Shown piece after piece: positions 1 to 8,085 of a stretch of DNA of 47,274 nucleotides. Origin of the DNA: Sphingobacteriaceae bacterium (GTDB lineage: Bacteria; Bacteroidota; Bacteroidia; UBA7662); NCBI GenBank assembly GCA_030682795.1, contig JAUXNJ010000016.1:1-47274 (forward strand), given 5' to 3'. The notes beneath the pieces were generated by a model. It was not told the DNA's origin. It searched no databases and saw nothing but the letters and a program-made list of their open reading frames with translations. The position numbers were made by a program, and so were the translations under genes. Every line of letters starts with the position of its first letter. Position 1 is the first letter of the stretch.

Positions 1-79
1 CGAAGGTCTTGCCTTCATACATCTCTTTGATAGCTTGTTTTTTGAAAGCTTCAAAGTCAAACTTCTCTGTTGTGTCCAT
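1..79 (-). CDS. IS256-like transposase, N-terminal fragment
   Basis: Only 26 codons are inside the window, starting from the ATG at 77-79 on the minus strand. The protein begins MDTTEKFDFEAFKKQAIKEM, which resembles the FDFEAxxxxAI opening of IS256-family (mutator-type) transposases that move DNA with a DDE catalytic domain. The catalytic part lies beyond the left edge, so integrity cannot be judged. The family assignment is from memory of N-terminal sequences and is moderate. The gene sits directly inside a putative terminal repeat, as expected for this family. Confidence 0.5.
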   Translation of the reverse strand, partial: MDTTEKFDFEAFKKQAIKEMYEGKTF

Positions 80-94
80 TTTTTAACTGATAAT

Positions 95-118
95 CAAGTT
101 TACGAAAATTTAAACTTG
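95..118. repeat. Inverted repeat near the IS end
   Basis: CAAGTTTA (95-102) and TAAACTTG (111-118) form a perfect 8-bp inverted repeat with an 8-base spacer. It lies between the transposase start and the putative outer end, where it could be a transposase binding site or part of the terminal repeat. Confidence 0.6.
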
Positions 119-171
119 ACACAGTTTAATTTACACCCTCGACGCTATGAAAAAACACAATGGCAAAAACT

Positions 172-513
172 TTAATTAGCCTTTAGATTTAAAATTTCTT
201 CCTTTAAATCTGGCAGTTTATTGAGTAATATTTTCCATAAAACCGTAGGGTCTATGTTGTCATAGGAATGTGCTAATAGATTTCGCATTCCTATGATTTC
301 CTTAGCATGCTTGATAGGAACCATTGGTGAAATTTTCTGCATTTGACGAATCACCTCCCCAATCAATTCAAGATTCCTTTCGGTTGCCCGAATGGCCATA
401 AAATTCGCACTAAACTTGTGATAATCACTTTCACATATCTGTACCACTTCTTCAAACTCACCAATCAGTTGCTCTAAATCTAAAATATATTTCAAAACTA
501 TTTTAGGCGGCAT
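172..513 (-). CDS. hepT: HepT-like HEPN-domain RNase toxin
   Basis: A 113-residue all-helical protein of the HepT/DUF86 HEPN family. HEPN toxins are metal-independent RNases whose active site is the RX4-6H motif; here it is R77-NLLA-H82, followed by S-Y84, giving the RX4HXY form typical of HepT. The start overlaps the end of the nucleotidyltransferase gene by 11 bases, so the two are one transcription unit with the antitoxin first. In the characterised HepT/MntA (type VII) systems the antitoxin AMPylates the tyrosine of this motif, and Y84 is present here. Length and composition are normal for the family. Confidence 0.88.
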   Translation of the reverse strand: MPPKIVLKYILDLEQLIGEFEEVVQICESDYHKFSANFMAIRATERNLELIGEVIRQMQKISPMVPIKHAKEIIGMRNLLAHSYDNIDPTVLWKILLNKLPDLKEEILNLKAN

Positions 514-811
514 ACAGCAGCGTTTTATGCAAATCGATTTCGTCTTTTAAAATCGGATTTCGAATGGCACGATAGCTAAGTAAATCAATCTCTTTTTTAA
601 GAAGGGCTTCCAGGTTATCCTTCAAATTCAAAAAACAGGCGCCATGCTCCAGCGGGGATAGGTCATCACGAAAACTGACCACCAAGTCAATGTCGCTCTC
701 AGCTTGCATTTTGTTTATGGCAGCGGACCCAAATACATAGAGTTCCTTGACCTTGTTTAAGGCGCAAAGCTGTTCAATAGCAACTCGATGGTTTATGAGC
801 AAAGCATCCAT
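503..811 (-). CDS. mntA: MntA-like minimal nucleotidyltransferase antitoxin
   Basis: A 102-residue minimal nucleotidyltransferase with the GS-x10-DxD signature (G28-S29, D40 and D42), the metal and nucleotide binding motif of the MNT family. In HEPN/MNT pairs this enzyme adds AMP to the HEPN toxin and silences it. The start chosen is the ATG at 809-811; an upstream TTG at 815-817 in the same frame lies inside a promoter box and is unlikely. The gene overlaps the following hepT by 11 bases. The promoter box ends only 3 bases before the start codon, suggesting a leaderless transcript. Confidence 0.88.
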   Translation of the reverse strand: MDALLINHRVAIEQLCALNKVKELYVFGSAAINKMQAESDIDLVVSFRDDLSPLEHGACFLNLKDNLEALLKKEIDLLSYRAIRNPILKDEIDLHKTLLYAA

Positions 812-814
812 ACT

Positions 815-822
815 CAAAAATA
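815..822 (-). promoter_or_regulatory. Bacteroidota -7 promoter element of mntA-hepT
   Basis: On the minus strand TATTTTTG matches the Bacteroidota -7 consensus TAnnTTTG in all fixed positions. Only AGT separates it from the mntA ATG, so transcription should start at or next to the start codon. No exact -33 TTTG is seen at the usual distance. Confidence 0.55.
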
Positions 823-915
823 AGCATTTTGAATTGATACTAACATCAAGAAAGGTTGTCTTGCCCTTTTTCTATGCAACTTTCAGAAAAGTTTTGGTGA
901 TGAGCTGTTGCTTAA

Positions 916-954
916 TGGTCAGTGCTGACCAAAGGTGTTTGAACCCAAAACACC
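916..954. repeat. Two adjacent perfect inverted repeats
   Basis: TGGTCAG (916-922) and CTGACCA (925-931) are separated by 2 bases. Directly after them GGTGTTT (934-940) and AAACACC (948-954) are separated by 7 bases. Neither is followed by a T-run, so they do not look like intrinsic terminators. They lie in the gene-free stretch between mntA and the aldehyde dehydrogenase gene and may be protein binding sites or parts of a structured RNA. Confidence 0.6.
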
Positions 955-981
955 ACGCAAAAGTCATTCAGGAGCATATAA

Positions 982-1013
982 AAACAAACATTTTGAAACG
1001 AGGGGGTTTGTTT
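982..1013. repeat. Third inverted repeat in the same intergenic region
   Basis: AAACAAAC (982-989) pairs with GTTTGTTT (1006-1013) across a 16-base spacer. With the two repeats at 916-954 it makes three potential hairpins in about 100 bases. No coding sequence is convincing here. Confidence 0.5.
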
Positions 1014-1030
1014 GAGGCTGAGATGGCATC

Positions 1031-1060
1031 AAAATAAAAAGCCAATCCTTGCAGATTGGC
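1031..1060 (-). terminator. Intrinsic terminator after the aldehyde dehydrogenase gene
   Basis: Read on the minus strand, GCCAATC and GATTGGC form a 7-bp stem with a 6-base loop (1041-1060), followed by TTTTTATTTT (1040-1031). It lies 47 bases downstream of the stop codon of the aldehyde dehydrogenase gene. Confidence 0.8.
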
Positions 1061-1106
1061 CTTCCTTTTTGAAAAATGCTTTCGTGCCCGCAGGCCATTC
1101 AAACGA

Positions 1107-2660
1107 CTAAAGATCAAACTTGATCCCCTGCGCCAATGGCAACTTGGTGGTGTAATTGATGGTATTGGTTTGTCGGCGCATATAGGCTTTCCAGCTGTCG
1201 GAGCCTGATTCGCGGCCGCCGCCGGTTTCTTTTTCGCCACCGAAGGCCCCACCAATTTCAGCGCCTGAGGTGCCGATGTTTACGTTAGCAATGCCACAAT
1301 CGCTGCCGGATGCGGCCAAGAAGGCCTCGGTTTCGCGCATATTGAGCGAGAAAATGGCTGATGACAAGCCCTGTGGCACATTGTTTTGCATGGCAATGGC
1401 GTCGTCGAGCGTATCGTAAGGCATGATGTAAAGGATGGGTGCAAAGGTTTCGGTTTGCACAATCTTGAAGTGCGGCTGCACCTCAGCAATGCAGGGCTTC
1501 ACATAACAACCCGATTCGTAATCGGTATCGGTGAAAACACCGCCATCTACCAGCATTTTACCGCCTTCTTCCTTCACTGCCTTTAAGGCGCCGAGGTAGG
1601 CTTGTACGGCGATTTTGTCGATTAACGGACCCACATGGTTATTTTGGTCGAGGGGATTGCCAATGCGCAACTGCCCATAGGCTTTCACCAAACGCTGCTT
1701 CATTTCTTCGTACTTGCTGCGGTGGATGATGAGGCGACGGGTGGTGGTGCAACGCTGTCCTGCTGTGCCCACGGCTCCAAACACCGAACCTACAATGGCC
1801 AAATCAAGGTCGGCATGCTCACTGATGATGATGGCATTGTTGCCACCCAACTCAAGCAACGAACGGCCCAAGCGCTGTGCTACGGCCGCACCCACGAGCT
1901 TGCCCATGCGGGTAGAGCCAGTGGCCGAAATGAGGGGCACACGACCATCGTTAGTCATGAGCTCGCCTACTTTGTAGTCGCCGATCACCAAGCCCGACAA
2001 ACCCTCTGGCGCGCCGTTCTCACGCAGCACTTCCTGGATGATGTTTTGGCAAGCGATGGCCGACAAAGGCACTTTTTCAGAAGGCTTCCAGATGCATACA
2101 TCGCCGCACACCCAGGCCAACATGCTGTTCCAGCTCCACACCGCTACCGGGAAGTTGAAGGCTGAAATGATGCCCACAATGCCCAAAGGGTGGTACTGCT
2201 CGTACATGCGGTGGCCAGGACGCTCCGAATGCATGGTTAAGCCATAGAGCTGGCGCGAGAGACCTACTGCAAAATCGCAGATGTCGATCATTTCTTGCAC
2301 TTCGCCGAGGCCTTCTTGCAGACTTTTGCCCATTTCGTAGCTCACCAGCCTGCCGAGTGGCTCTTTGTATTCGCGAAGTTTATTGCCCATTTGACGCACC
2401 AACTCACCCCTTTGCGGAGCGGGTACCGTGCGCCAGGTAGCAAAAGCCTCTTGAGCCTTGGCAACTACCTTTTCATAATCTTCTTTGCTGGCTTGCACCA
2501 CCGAAGCAATCAGTTCGCCATCTACTGGAGAATAAGACTCCAAACGTGAACCTGCCGGTTTCCAGCTGTGTAAACCCGTGCTTACGCCATTGTTTATATC
2601 TTTCAAACCCAGTGCCTGCAGCACCGATTCCATTTCTTTTCTGAGATTTTGCTTTGCCAT
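1107..2660 (-). CDS. amaB: Aldehyde dehydrogenase, ALDH7 type (aminoadipic semialdehyde dehydrogenase)
   Basis: A 517-residue NAD(P)-dependent aldehyde dehydrogenase. Visible landmarks are FNFP (168-171), WKPSE (191-195), ELGGNN with general base E270, and GQRCTTT with catalytic C304. The overall sequence, including the SERPGHRMYEQYHPLG segment, resembles the ALDH7 (antiquitin) branch, which oxidises alpha-aminoadipic semialdehyde / piperideine-6-carboxylate to alpha-aminoadipate in lysine breakdown. It starts 4 bases after the M1 peptidase stop, so the two genes are probably co-transcribed, and a clear terminator follows. The dehydrogenase family is certain; the exact substrate is inferred from sequence likeness and no other lysine-degradation gene is nearby. 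Confidence 0.9.
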   Translation of the reverse strand: MAKQNLRKEMESVLQALGLKDINNGVSTGLHSWKPAGSRLESYSPVDGELIASVVQASKEDYEKVVAKAQEAFATWRTVPAPQRGELVRQMGNKLREYKEPLGRLVSYEMGKSLQEGLGEVQEMIDICDFAVGLSRQLYGLTMHSERPGHRMYEQYHPLGIVGIISAFNFPVAVWSWNSMLAWVCGDVCIWKPSEKVPLSAIACQNIIQEVLRENGAPEGLSGLVIGDYKVGELMTNDGRVPLISATGSTRMGKLVGAAVAQRLGRSLLELGGNNAIIISEHADLDLAIVGSVFGAVGTAGQRCTTTRRLIIHRSKYEEMKQRLVKAYGQLRIGNPLDQNNHVGPLIDKIAVQAYLGALKAVKEEGGKMLVDGGVFTDTDYESGCYVKPCIAEVQPHFKIVQTETFAPILYIMPYDTLDDAIAMQNNVPQGLSSAIFSLNMRETEAFLAASGSDCGIANVNIGTSGAEIGGAFGGEKETGGGRESGSDSWKAYMRRQTNTINYTTKLPLAQGIKFDL

Positions 2661-2664
2661 TTTT

Positions 2665-5600
2665 CTAGAATTTCAATTCTCGCACAAGATCGTAAGGATT
2701 TAACTTTTTAAGGTCAAAACTCCAGCTTAAATATTCGAACCACTTGGCATTTCGAGCTTGATTGTAATAATTAGGACGTAAAACTGGTGATTGCAAAGCA
2801 TTAAAATTGACTTTGAAAGCCCCACCCATCAACACAAAAGCAACACCAGCTTCTCCCATAAAGGTGGGATGCCCTTGATTGCGTTGCTGTCCTGCTGCAT
2901 CGAAGGAAATAATTTGATTGAATACCTGATTAAAGCCACGAGCCACCCCATTGGCATACACCTCCAAAGGCGCACGCGGCACTTTGATGGAGAAGTTATA
3001 GGCCAACATATAGACCGTTGGAGATACTTGCATCTGATTTAAGATCACTGGATCCATCACCGAACGCATGCCGGCATCGCGCATTACCACCTGATTGCCT
3101 TGGAAGGTGGCCCCATTGAAAGCAGGTGAGCGTCGTAAAAACAAATGGTCGAAGGCATAATCAGATTCACCATTGATGCCACCGCCTTGCGATCTGAAAC
3201 CAACAGGGTTTTGTAAGTCATTGATGAAAGCCATGCCTGCAAAAATGCGTTGGTCGAGGTACGAGCGGCGCTTTTGGGTTTGGTAGAACCAGCGGTGGTT
3301 AATCTCCCCCGAAATCCTACCGTTTGCTCCTCTGCGAATGTCCAACTGACCCATTTCTGCGGCCAATTGCCAGCTCCAAGGCCGGGTGAGAATGCGGTAA
3401 GACTCGCCATAGCTTGCGTGCATTAGAAATAACTGTCCAATCTGAGTAAATGGCAAGATCCAAATATCATCTAAGTTTAATAAGGGCCCTGTATTTGCAA
3501 AGGCAAATGGTACCCGTGCCATTCCCAATTGTAACTCCCTTCTACGGCTACTTCCTAGGGGATCTCGTAGGAGCCCCTGTAACTGCATACGTACTACTGG
3601 ACTGCTATTTTGGGTAATAAATCTGTTAAAATTGCTGTACTGCTGCATGGCAATAGTGCTGCGAATGCGTTTGAACTTACCTGTTTCAGGATGCCAGTTA
3701 TAACGTGCCATGCCTTGCCCCACCAACTCCTTCGAACCAAACGCCCACATGGGTAAAATGGCGTATTCAAAATCTTGCGGCAGCACTACCGGACTCATCA
3801 AGCCCACTCCCAGCATAAAGCCATCGCGGTAATTGCTTCCTAAGATAGGCAGTACAAAGGCTTGGTTACGCTTGTATGCCAATCCTGCAAGTGGCCGCAA
3901 AGCTGGCAGTCCCGAAGTATAACGCCCTACCCGTGCCGAAGCCAAATGCCTCCGGTACAAAGGCATGTTTTGGTCGGGGTCGATGCTGAAGCGCTTTGCC
4001 GGCCGATCGAGTTGTATTTCAATTTCGGTCTTGCCTTTAACGGGCATGTACCATTCCTGCCGCATCACCGCGCCGGTATCGTCCATAGCAGCCAACGAAA
4101 ATGGCACCGCTTGTCCGCGCTGCTTCACAGTCACCAAATAGCGGTTTTCACCCTTCTTTTTTGCTTGCACCAAGCGGTAATCTACCTTTCCGGCCGACTG
4201 CAACCTGTTTTCGAACCACCAATCGATATTTTTACCTGTTTTGGTGGCCTGCATGGCCGCCCGCATATCGCCCGGCTGGGGATGTTTGAACTTCCAGCTT
4301 TCGTAATAGCCTTGCATCATGGCGTCGAATGCTTCGGTACCGAGGTAAGCCTCGAGGTAGTGCAACTCTTGTGCCGTGCGCTTGTACACGAGCGTGCCAT
4401 AGGTTTCGTTGTCGTAGCCCGTGGCTGGGGTATGCCACAGCGATACATCTTTGCCCCTTCTTTTAGAAAAAAGGTACATCAATTGCCCCGTATTCGCATC
4501 ATCCAATCCCAAGGAAAGCCCAAAAAGACTGCCTCCCTTACTCGTAGGATAACGCATGGCCATGTAGCGTTCTTCGTAATAGGAGTTAAAACCTTCGTCC
4601 ATAAAGGGATGGTCGCGCTCGTTGCTGGCCAAAATGCCGTAAAACCAGTTGTGGCCTACTTCGTGGGCAATCACCTCGTCGAGCGACTTGCCCGAACTGG
4701 CCCCGGCAATCACCGTAATGGTGGGATATTCCATGCCGCCGCCCGCCGTGAGGGCGCCGTCTACCGCGGTGCAAACGTCGTAAGGATAATCGCCCAGCCA
4801 TTTGGAGTAGTAGTACACCGAGCTGTCGACATAAGGCACCGCATTTTTCCAGTATTTGGTGTCGCGACTGAAAAATACCGCCGTTTTCACCTTGCGGCCA
4901 CTGTTGGGCAGGGCCACTTCGCCTTGCTTTACGTAGTAATTTTTGCCACAGAACCAGGCAAAATCGTGTGCGTTTTCGAGGCGGTAGTGAAGGGTTTTAA
5001 ACTCTAGACTGCTTTCGGGGATGGGCAGGGCTGGAAAGCTGTCGATGCTCGCCGCATAGGCAGCGAGGGAGTCGAGGTAAGCAATTTCAGAGGCGGTTTG
5101 GAGGTTGCCGCTGGCCGCTACTTGGTAGTTGCTGGGCACATTGATAAAGACTTCAAAGTCGCCAAATTCGCTGTAAAACTCGCCCATATTGAGGTAGGGC
5201 ATGTAGTGCCAACCGTTTTGGTCGAAGACCGCCGGCTTTGGGTACCACTGGCACAGCTGGTATTGGTCGCGGGAGAAGCCCAAGCGCGAAAAATTGCCGG
5301 GTACCTTTACCCGAAAGGGAGTGCTGATGTGCAGCTGTTCGCCGGGGGCGAGGGGCTTGGCGAGCCAGAGCACGGCCACATCAATGGTGTCGGGCAGCAG
5401 CTCCCAGCGCACGCTTTGGCCGTTTACTTTAAAATCAAGACTGTCGATGAAGCCGCGTTTTTCTTCTGGGGCGCTGTAAAAATCCCAGCTGCCGCCGCGG
5501 GCTTCAGCCTTGGCAAAAACGGTTTGGTTGTTTTTATAAGCGTTGGGCCATAAATGCATGTAAATGCGGTCGAGGGCTACCGGTGCGTTGTTGGTATAGT

Positions 5601-5751
5601 GGATGTCGATGTTCGAAAGTAGCATCTGCCGGCTGTCGTCGAGCTTCACGGCGATGCGGTAATCTACTTTTTGCTGGAAATAGGCGTCTTGAGCTGCCAA
5701 AGGCGCTGCCCAAAGCAGGCAAGCGAATAAAAGACCAAGGATTTTGTGCAT
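2665..5751 (-). CDS. Secreted M1-family metallopeptidase with a probable outer-membrane C-terminal half
   Basis: From the ATG at 5749-5751 the protein has 1028 residues and begins with a signal peptide (MHKILGLLFACLLWAAPLAA). The gluzincin zinc site is HEVGH (363-367) with the third ligand E386 exactly 18 residues after the last histidine, and GGGMEYP (337-343) stands where M1 enzymes have their GxMEN exopeptidase loop. The peptidase unit ends around residue 620. The remaining about 400 residues are rich in aromatic and short alternating segments and the chain ends in phenylalanine, as in outer-membrane beta-barrels; this suggests a surface-anchored enzyme, which is inference. A longer in-frame start at 5799 would add 16 residues before the signal peptide and is unlikely. 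A weak -7 box (TATATTTC, 5769-5776, minus) lies just upstream. Confidence 0.88.
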   Translation of the reverse strand: MHKILGLLFACLLWAAPLAAQDAYFQQKVDYRIAVKLDDSRQMLLSNIDIHYTNNAPVALDRIYMHLWPNAYKNNQTVFAKAEARGGSWDFYSAPEEKRGFIDSLDFKVNGQSVRWELLPDTIDVAVLWLAKPLAPGEQLHISTPFRVKVPGNFSRLGFSRDQYQLCQWYPKPAVFDQNGWHYMPYLNMGEFYSEFGDFEVFINVPSNYQVAASGNLQTASEIAYLDSLAAYAASIDSFPALPIPESSLEFKTLHYRLENAHDFAWFCGKNYYVKQGEVALPNSGRKVKTAVFFSRDTKYWKNAVPYVDSSVYYYSKWLGDYPYDVCTAVDGALTAGGGMEYPTITVIAGASSGKSLDEVIAHEVGHNWFYGILASNERDHPFMDEGFNSYYEERYMAMRYPTSKGGSLFGLSLGLDDANTGQLMYLFSKRRGKDVSLWHTPATGYDNETYGTLVYKRTAQELHYLEAYLGTEAFDAMMQGYYESWKFKHPQPGDMRAAMQATKTGKNIDWWFENRLQSAGKVDYRLVQAKKKGENRYLVTVKQRGQAVPFSLAAMDDTGAVMRQEWYMPVKGKTEIEIQLDRPAKRFSIDPDQNMPLYRRHLASARVGRYTSGLPALRPLAGLAYKRNQAFVLPILGSNYRDGFMLGVGLMSPVVLPQDFEYAILPMWAFGSKELVGQGMARYNWHPETGKFKRIRSTIAMQQYSNFNRFITQNSSPVVRMQLQGLLRDPLGSSRRRELQLGMARVPFAFANTGPLLNLDDIWILPFTQIGQLFLMHASYGESYRILTRPWSWQLAAEMGQLDIRRGANGRISGEINHRWFYQTQKRRSYLDQRIFAGMAFINDLQNPVGFRSQGGGINGESDYAFDHLFLRRSPAFNGATFQGNQVVMRDAGMRSVMDPVILNQMQVSPTVYMLAYNFSIKVPRAPLEVYANGVARGFNQVFNQIISFDAAGQQRNQGHPTFMGEAGVAFVLMGGAFKVNFNALQSPVLRPNYYNQARNAKWFEYLSWSFDLKKLNPYDLVRELKF

Positions 5752-5867
5752 TGGGTTTGTATTAAACCGAAATATAGGCCGACTATCTACAAAACACAAG
5801 CTTTTAGGATGATTTCACATTTAGTCCATTTCGTTCTATACTTTCCTACAATCCAACCTCAGTAACT

Positions 5868-5927
5868 ATTCCCAAAGTTCAATGGAATATTGGGAATGTA
5901 ATCCCGAAATTGATATGAATTTCGGGA
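5868..5927. repeat. Two neighbouring hairpins sharing TTCCC/GGGAA arms
   Basis: ATTCCCAA (5868-5875) pairs with TTGGGAAT (5890-5897), and 4 bases later TCCCGAAATT (5902-5911) pairs perfectly with AATTTCGGGA (5918-5927). They lie in the 282-base region between divergent genes. They could be operators or a short REP-like element; no T-run supports a terminator role. Confidence 0.6.
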
Positions 5928-6033
5928 ATAGAGCTTAGAAAGGCCGGGATCGACAGTTCAAACTGGCAGCAGCCATTTTGGGCGACTATTCAAAACCATA
6001 TCCAGCTATTCAAAATTCTCCCTATTTTACAGC

Positions 6034-6984
6034 ATGGACAGCCTGCGCTTGCTCTTTCTGATCTTATCGACCATTGTGTTGTTTTTGTTTAGCCTCCAGG
6101 GCTTCAGCAAAGAGGTGCAACTGCTCGGTGCGGGTCGGCTGCAAGCCTGGCTCGGCCGGGTTACCCGCAATCGTTTTGGTGGATTTGCCCTGGGTGCGGT
6201 GTTTACCGCCTTGGTGCAGTCGAGCAGCGCGGTATCGAGCATGGCGGTGGGACTGGTAGATGCGGGGGTGATGGGCTTGCAAGGCAGTTTGGCGGTGATG
6301 CTGGGCACCAATGTAGGTACCACTTTTACCGCCTGGATGGTGTCTTTCAAAATCACCTTCATCGGACCAGTCTTTTTGGTGCTCGGTGCCGCCATGAGTA
6401 CCTTTTCGGGTCCTTTTAAAGCCAGCGGCAAAGCTGTATTTTATTTGGGCTTCATCTTTTTCAGTCTCGACCTCATCAGCGAATCGTTGCAACCCTTGCG
6501 TGAGCATCCCGATCTGGTACACTACTTGAGCAAGGCGCACGGCATATTGCCTGCCTTGCTTACGGGCATGTTGGTAACGGTTTTTGTGCAGTCGAGTTCG
6601 GTAACTACGGGCATGGTGGTGCTCTTGGTGCAGCAAGGACTCCTTCCCCTCGAAAGTGCCGTGGCCATGGCCATGGGTGCCAATGTGGGCACCACTTCTA
6701 CGGCACTCTTGGCAGCGCTTAAACTCAACATCCACGCTAAAAGAGCCGCCATGGCCAATTTTGTATTCAACCTCAGCGGCACGCTCTTGCTTTTGCCTTT
6801 CTTTTACCCCTTTGTGGGGATGCTGGGGCGAATTCAGTCCGACCCCGCCATGGCCGTTGCCACCGGGCACCTTTTTTTAAATTTCGGGATGGCACTTTTG
6901 TACCTCCCTTTTACTGGTTGGTTAGCGGCTTTGTTGGTGCGCTGGATGCCGGCGGCTGAAAAACCAATTCAGGATGAAGCCTGA
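6034..6984 (+). CDS. Na+/phosphate symporter family protein (NptA/YjbB-like)
   Basis: A 316-residue integral membrane protein built from two related halves, as in the Na/Pi cotransporter (PNaS) family. Each half carries the characteristic QSSS motif (62-65 and 186-189) followed by a G-x-NVGTT motif (GTNVGTT 91-97, GANVGTT 215-221), which form the substrate and sodium sites. It would move inorganic phosphate, or in YjbB-like members export it, across the inner membrane. The cytosolic PhoU-like extension found in some relatives is absent. Its end overlaps the convergent GSCFA gene by 74 bases. Direction of transport cannot be told from the sequence. Confidence 0.85.
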   Translation: MDSLRLLFLILSTIVLFLFSLQGFSKEVQLLGAGRLQAWLGRVTRNRFGGFALGAVFTALVQSSSAVSSMAVGLVDAGVMGLQGSLAVMLGTNVGTTFTAWMVSFKITFIGPVFLVLGAAMSTFSGPFKASGKAVFYLGFIFFSLDLISESLQPLREHPDLVHYLSKAHGILPALLTGMLVTVFVQSSSVTTGMVVLLVQQGLLPLESAVAMAMGANVGTTSTALLAALKLNIHAKRAAMANFVFNLSGTLLLLPFFYPFVGMLGRIQSDPAMAVATGHLFLNFGMALLYLPFTGWLAALLVRWMPAAEKPIQDEA

Positions 6985-7957
6985 GGAACTCCTTTAAAGC
7001 AGCTTGTTGCTGGGACACGAAGTTTTGGTGGGCCTGGGTTTCAGGAAAACGTGGCCGGTGCTTAGCGGCCAGCGTAAATTTGTAGGCGGTTTCAGCCAAA
7101 GCCACCGTTTCGGGCGGCATGCAGGTGGCACAAAACTGCTCAAATACCCATTGTGTGGCCGCATAATTGGGATGTACCAGGTCGATGTCGTACCAGCGGT
7201 GGTCGCGGAGTACGTCGATTACCCACTCATAGGCTGGAAAATAATAAGCGGCCGGCAGCTGCTCGCACAATTGGTGCACGGCTTCGAGCAAGCGGCCTTT
7301 GGAGCGGTTGTTTTGGATGAGGCCATCGCGACTATGCCTTACCGGACTCACCGTAAACAGCACTTGCAAGCGCGGGTTTAGCTGGCGTGCCTCGGCAATG
7401 GCTTGGGTTAGTGCCTCAACCATTTCTCCCACCTCCAGCAATTCTTTGCGGAACATGGCCGCTGGCGCGCGGTGGTTGTTGGCCACTGGCCGCCCGTCTT
7501 CCACCAGCACATAACGGAAGGCCGAACCCAGGGTGAGCACCAGGCAACTGGCTTCTTTTAAAAAGGCATGGCCATGTGCAGTAGCCGCATTGATCCCCGC
7601 TACCGCCTGCTCCTGCTGGATGTGCGAAAAATCGCTGTGGTGCTCCCACGAATGCCAGAGTTCGTTGGCCGATACCAACTCATCGGCGGTAATTTGGCGG
7701 TTTTGGCAGAGGTAAAGCAGGTGCCGCGACAAAGCCGTGGGGTCGAACAAAATGCCCGTGGGATTGTACAGCACGCCAAACATGCGCTCGGCCAGGACTT
7801 GCCCTACGTTGGCTGTAAAACACGAACCCATCAACAACAAACGATCGTGGTGAGTAATGGGTGCGCCCTCAAACGAATAGGCCAGCGGCAGCTGCATTTT
7901 CATGGGGCCAATTTCGGGAATTTGGGGGAATGTTAAGCCCTCGTATAGCATTTGCAA
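6911..7957 (-). CDS. GSCFA family protein
   Basis: A 348-residue protein with the family-defining motif GSCF near the N-terminus (about residues 47-50), followed by a segment describing a SGNH/GDSL-like hydrolase fold, including VLTLGSAFRY and TVSPVRHSRDG. GSCFA proteins are common in Bacteroidota; their substrate is unknown and the link to SGNH hydrolases is structural inference. No signal peptide is seen, so it is probably cytosolic. The start could be at 7957 or at the in-frame ATG at 7903, which would remove 18 residues. The 3-prime end overlaps the convergent Na/Pi gene. Confidence 0.82.
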   Translation of the reverse strand: MQMLYEGLTFPQIPEIGPMKMQLPLAYSFEGAPITHHDRLLLMGSCFTANVGQVLAERMFGVLYNPTGILFDPTALSRHLLYLCQNRQITADELVSANELWHSWEHHSDFSHIQQEQAVAGINAATAHGHAFLKEASCLVLTLGSAFRYVLVEDGRPVANNHRAPAAMFRKELLEVGEMVEALTQAIAEARQLNPRLQVLFTVSPVRHSRDGLIQNNRSKGRLLEAVHQLCEQLPAAYYFPAYEWVIDVLRDHRWYDIDLVHPNYAATQWVFEQFCATCMPPETVALAETAYKFTLAAKHRPRFPETQAHQNFVSQQQAALKEFLRLHPELVFQPPASSAPTKPLTNQ

Positions 7958-8025
7958 TAAGATTAAAGCCTTAACCTAGTCTTCTTACGACCAAGCCTTG
8001 ATTTTGGCGACAGAAGTTTGTTATT

Positions 8026-8039
8026 GTAACCCTGGTTAC
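8026..8039. promoter_or_regulatory. Operator-like inverted repeat upstream of the TauE/SafE gene
   Basis: GTAACC-CT-GGTTAC is a perfect 6-bp inverted repeat with a 2-base centre. It lies in the 128-base gap between the divergent GSCFA and TauE/SafE genes, 46 bases before the permease start. A binding site for a dimeric regulator is plausible but the regulator is unknown. Confidence 0.4.
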
Positions 8040-8085
8040 GAACTAATTAGCAAAAAAGCCAGTATTTCGCCCTAAATTCAACACC

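Larger units (their letters stand above)
1..138. mobile_element. End of an IS256-like insertion sequence (partial)
   Basis: The window starts inside a probable IS256-family element. The first 79 bases encode a transposase N-terminus on the minus strand, and upstream of it (about 115-138) lies a sequence that, read outward on the minus strand, begins GGGTGTAAATTAAACTGTG, which resembles the terminal inverted repeat style of this family. The exact outer boundary (about 138) and any target-site duplication cannot be fixed because the other end is outside the window. Identification rests on a short stretch and is inferred. Confidence 0.55.

Noticed and set aside
747..1037. 96-residue plus-strand open frame overlapping mntA
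   Set aside because: It overlaps mntA antisense and runs through the inverted repeats; no start signal or domain supports it.
3862..5007. 381-residue open frame on the plus strand
   Set aside because: It lies antisense to the M1 peptidase, has no recognisable domain and reflects the G+C-rich codon pattern of the real gene.
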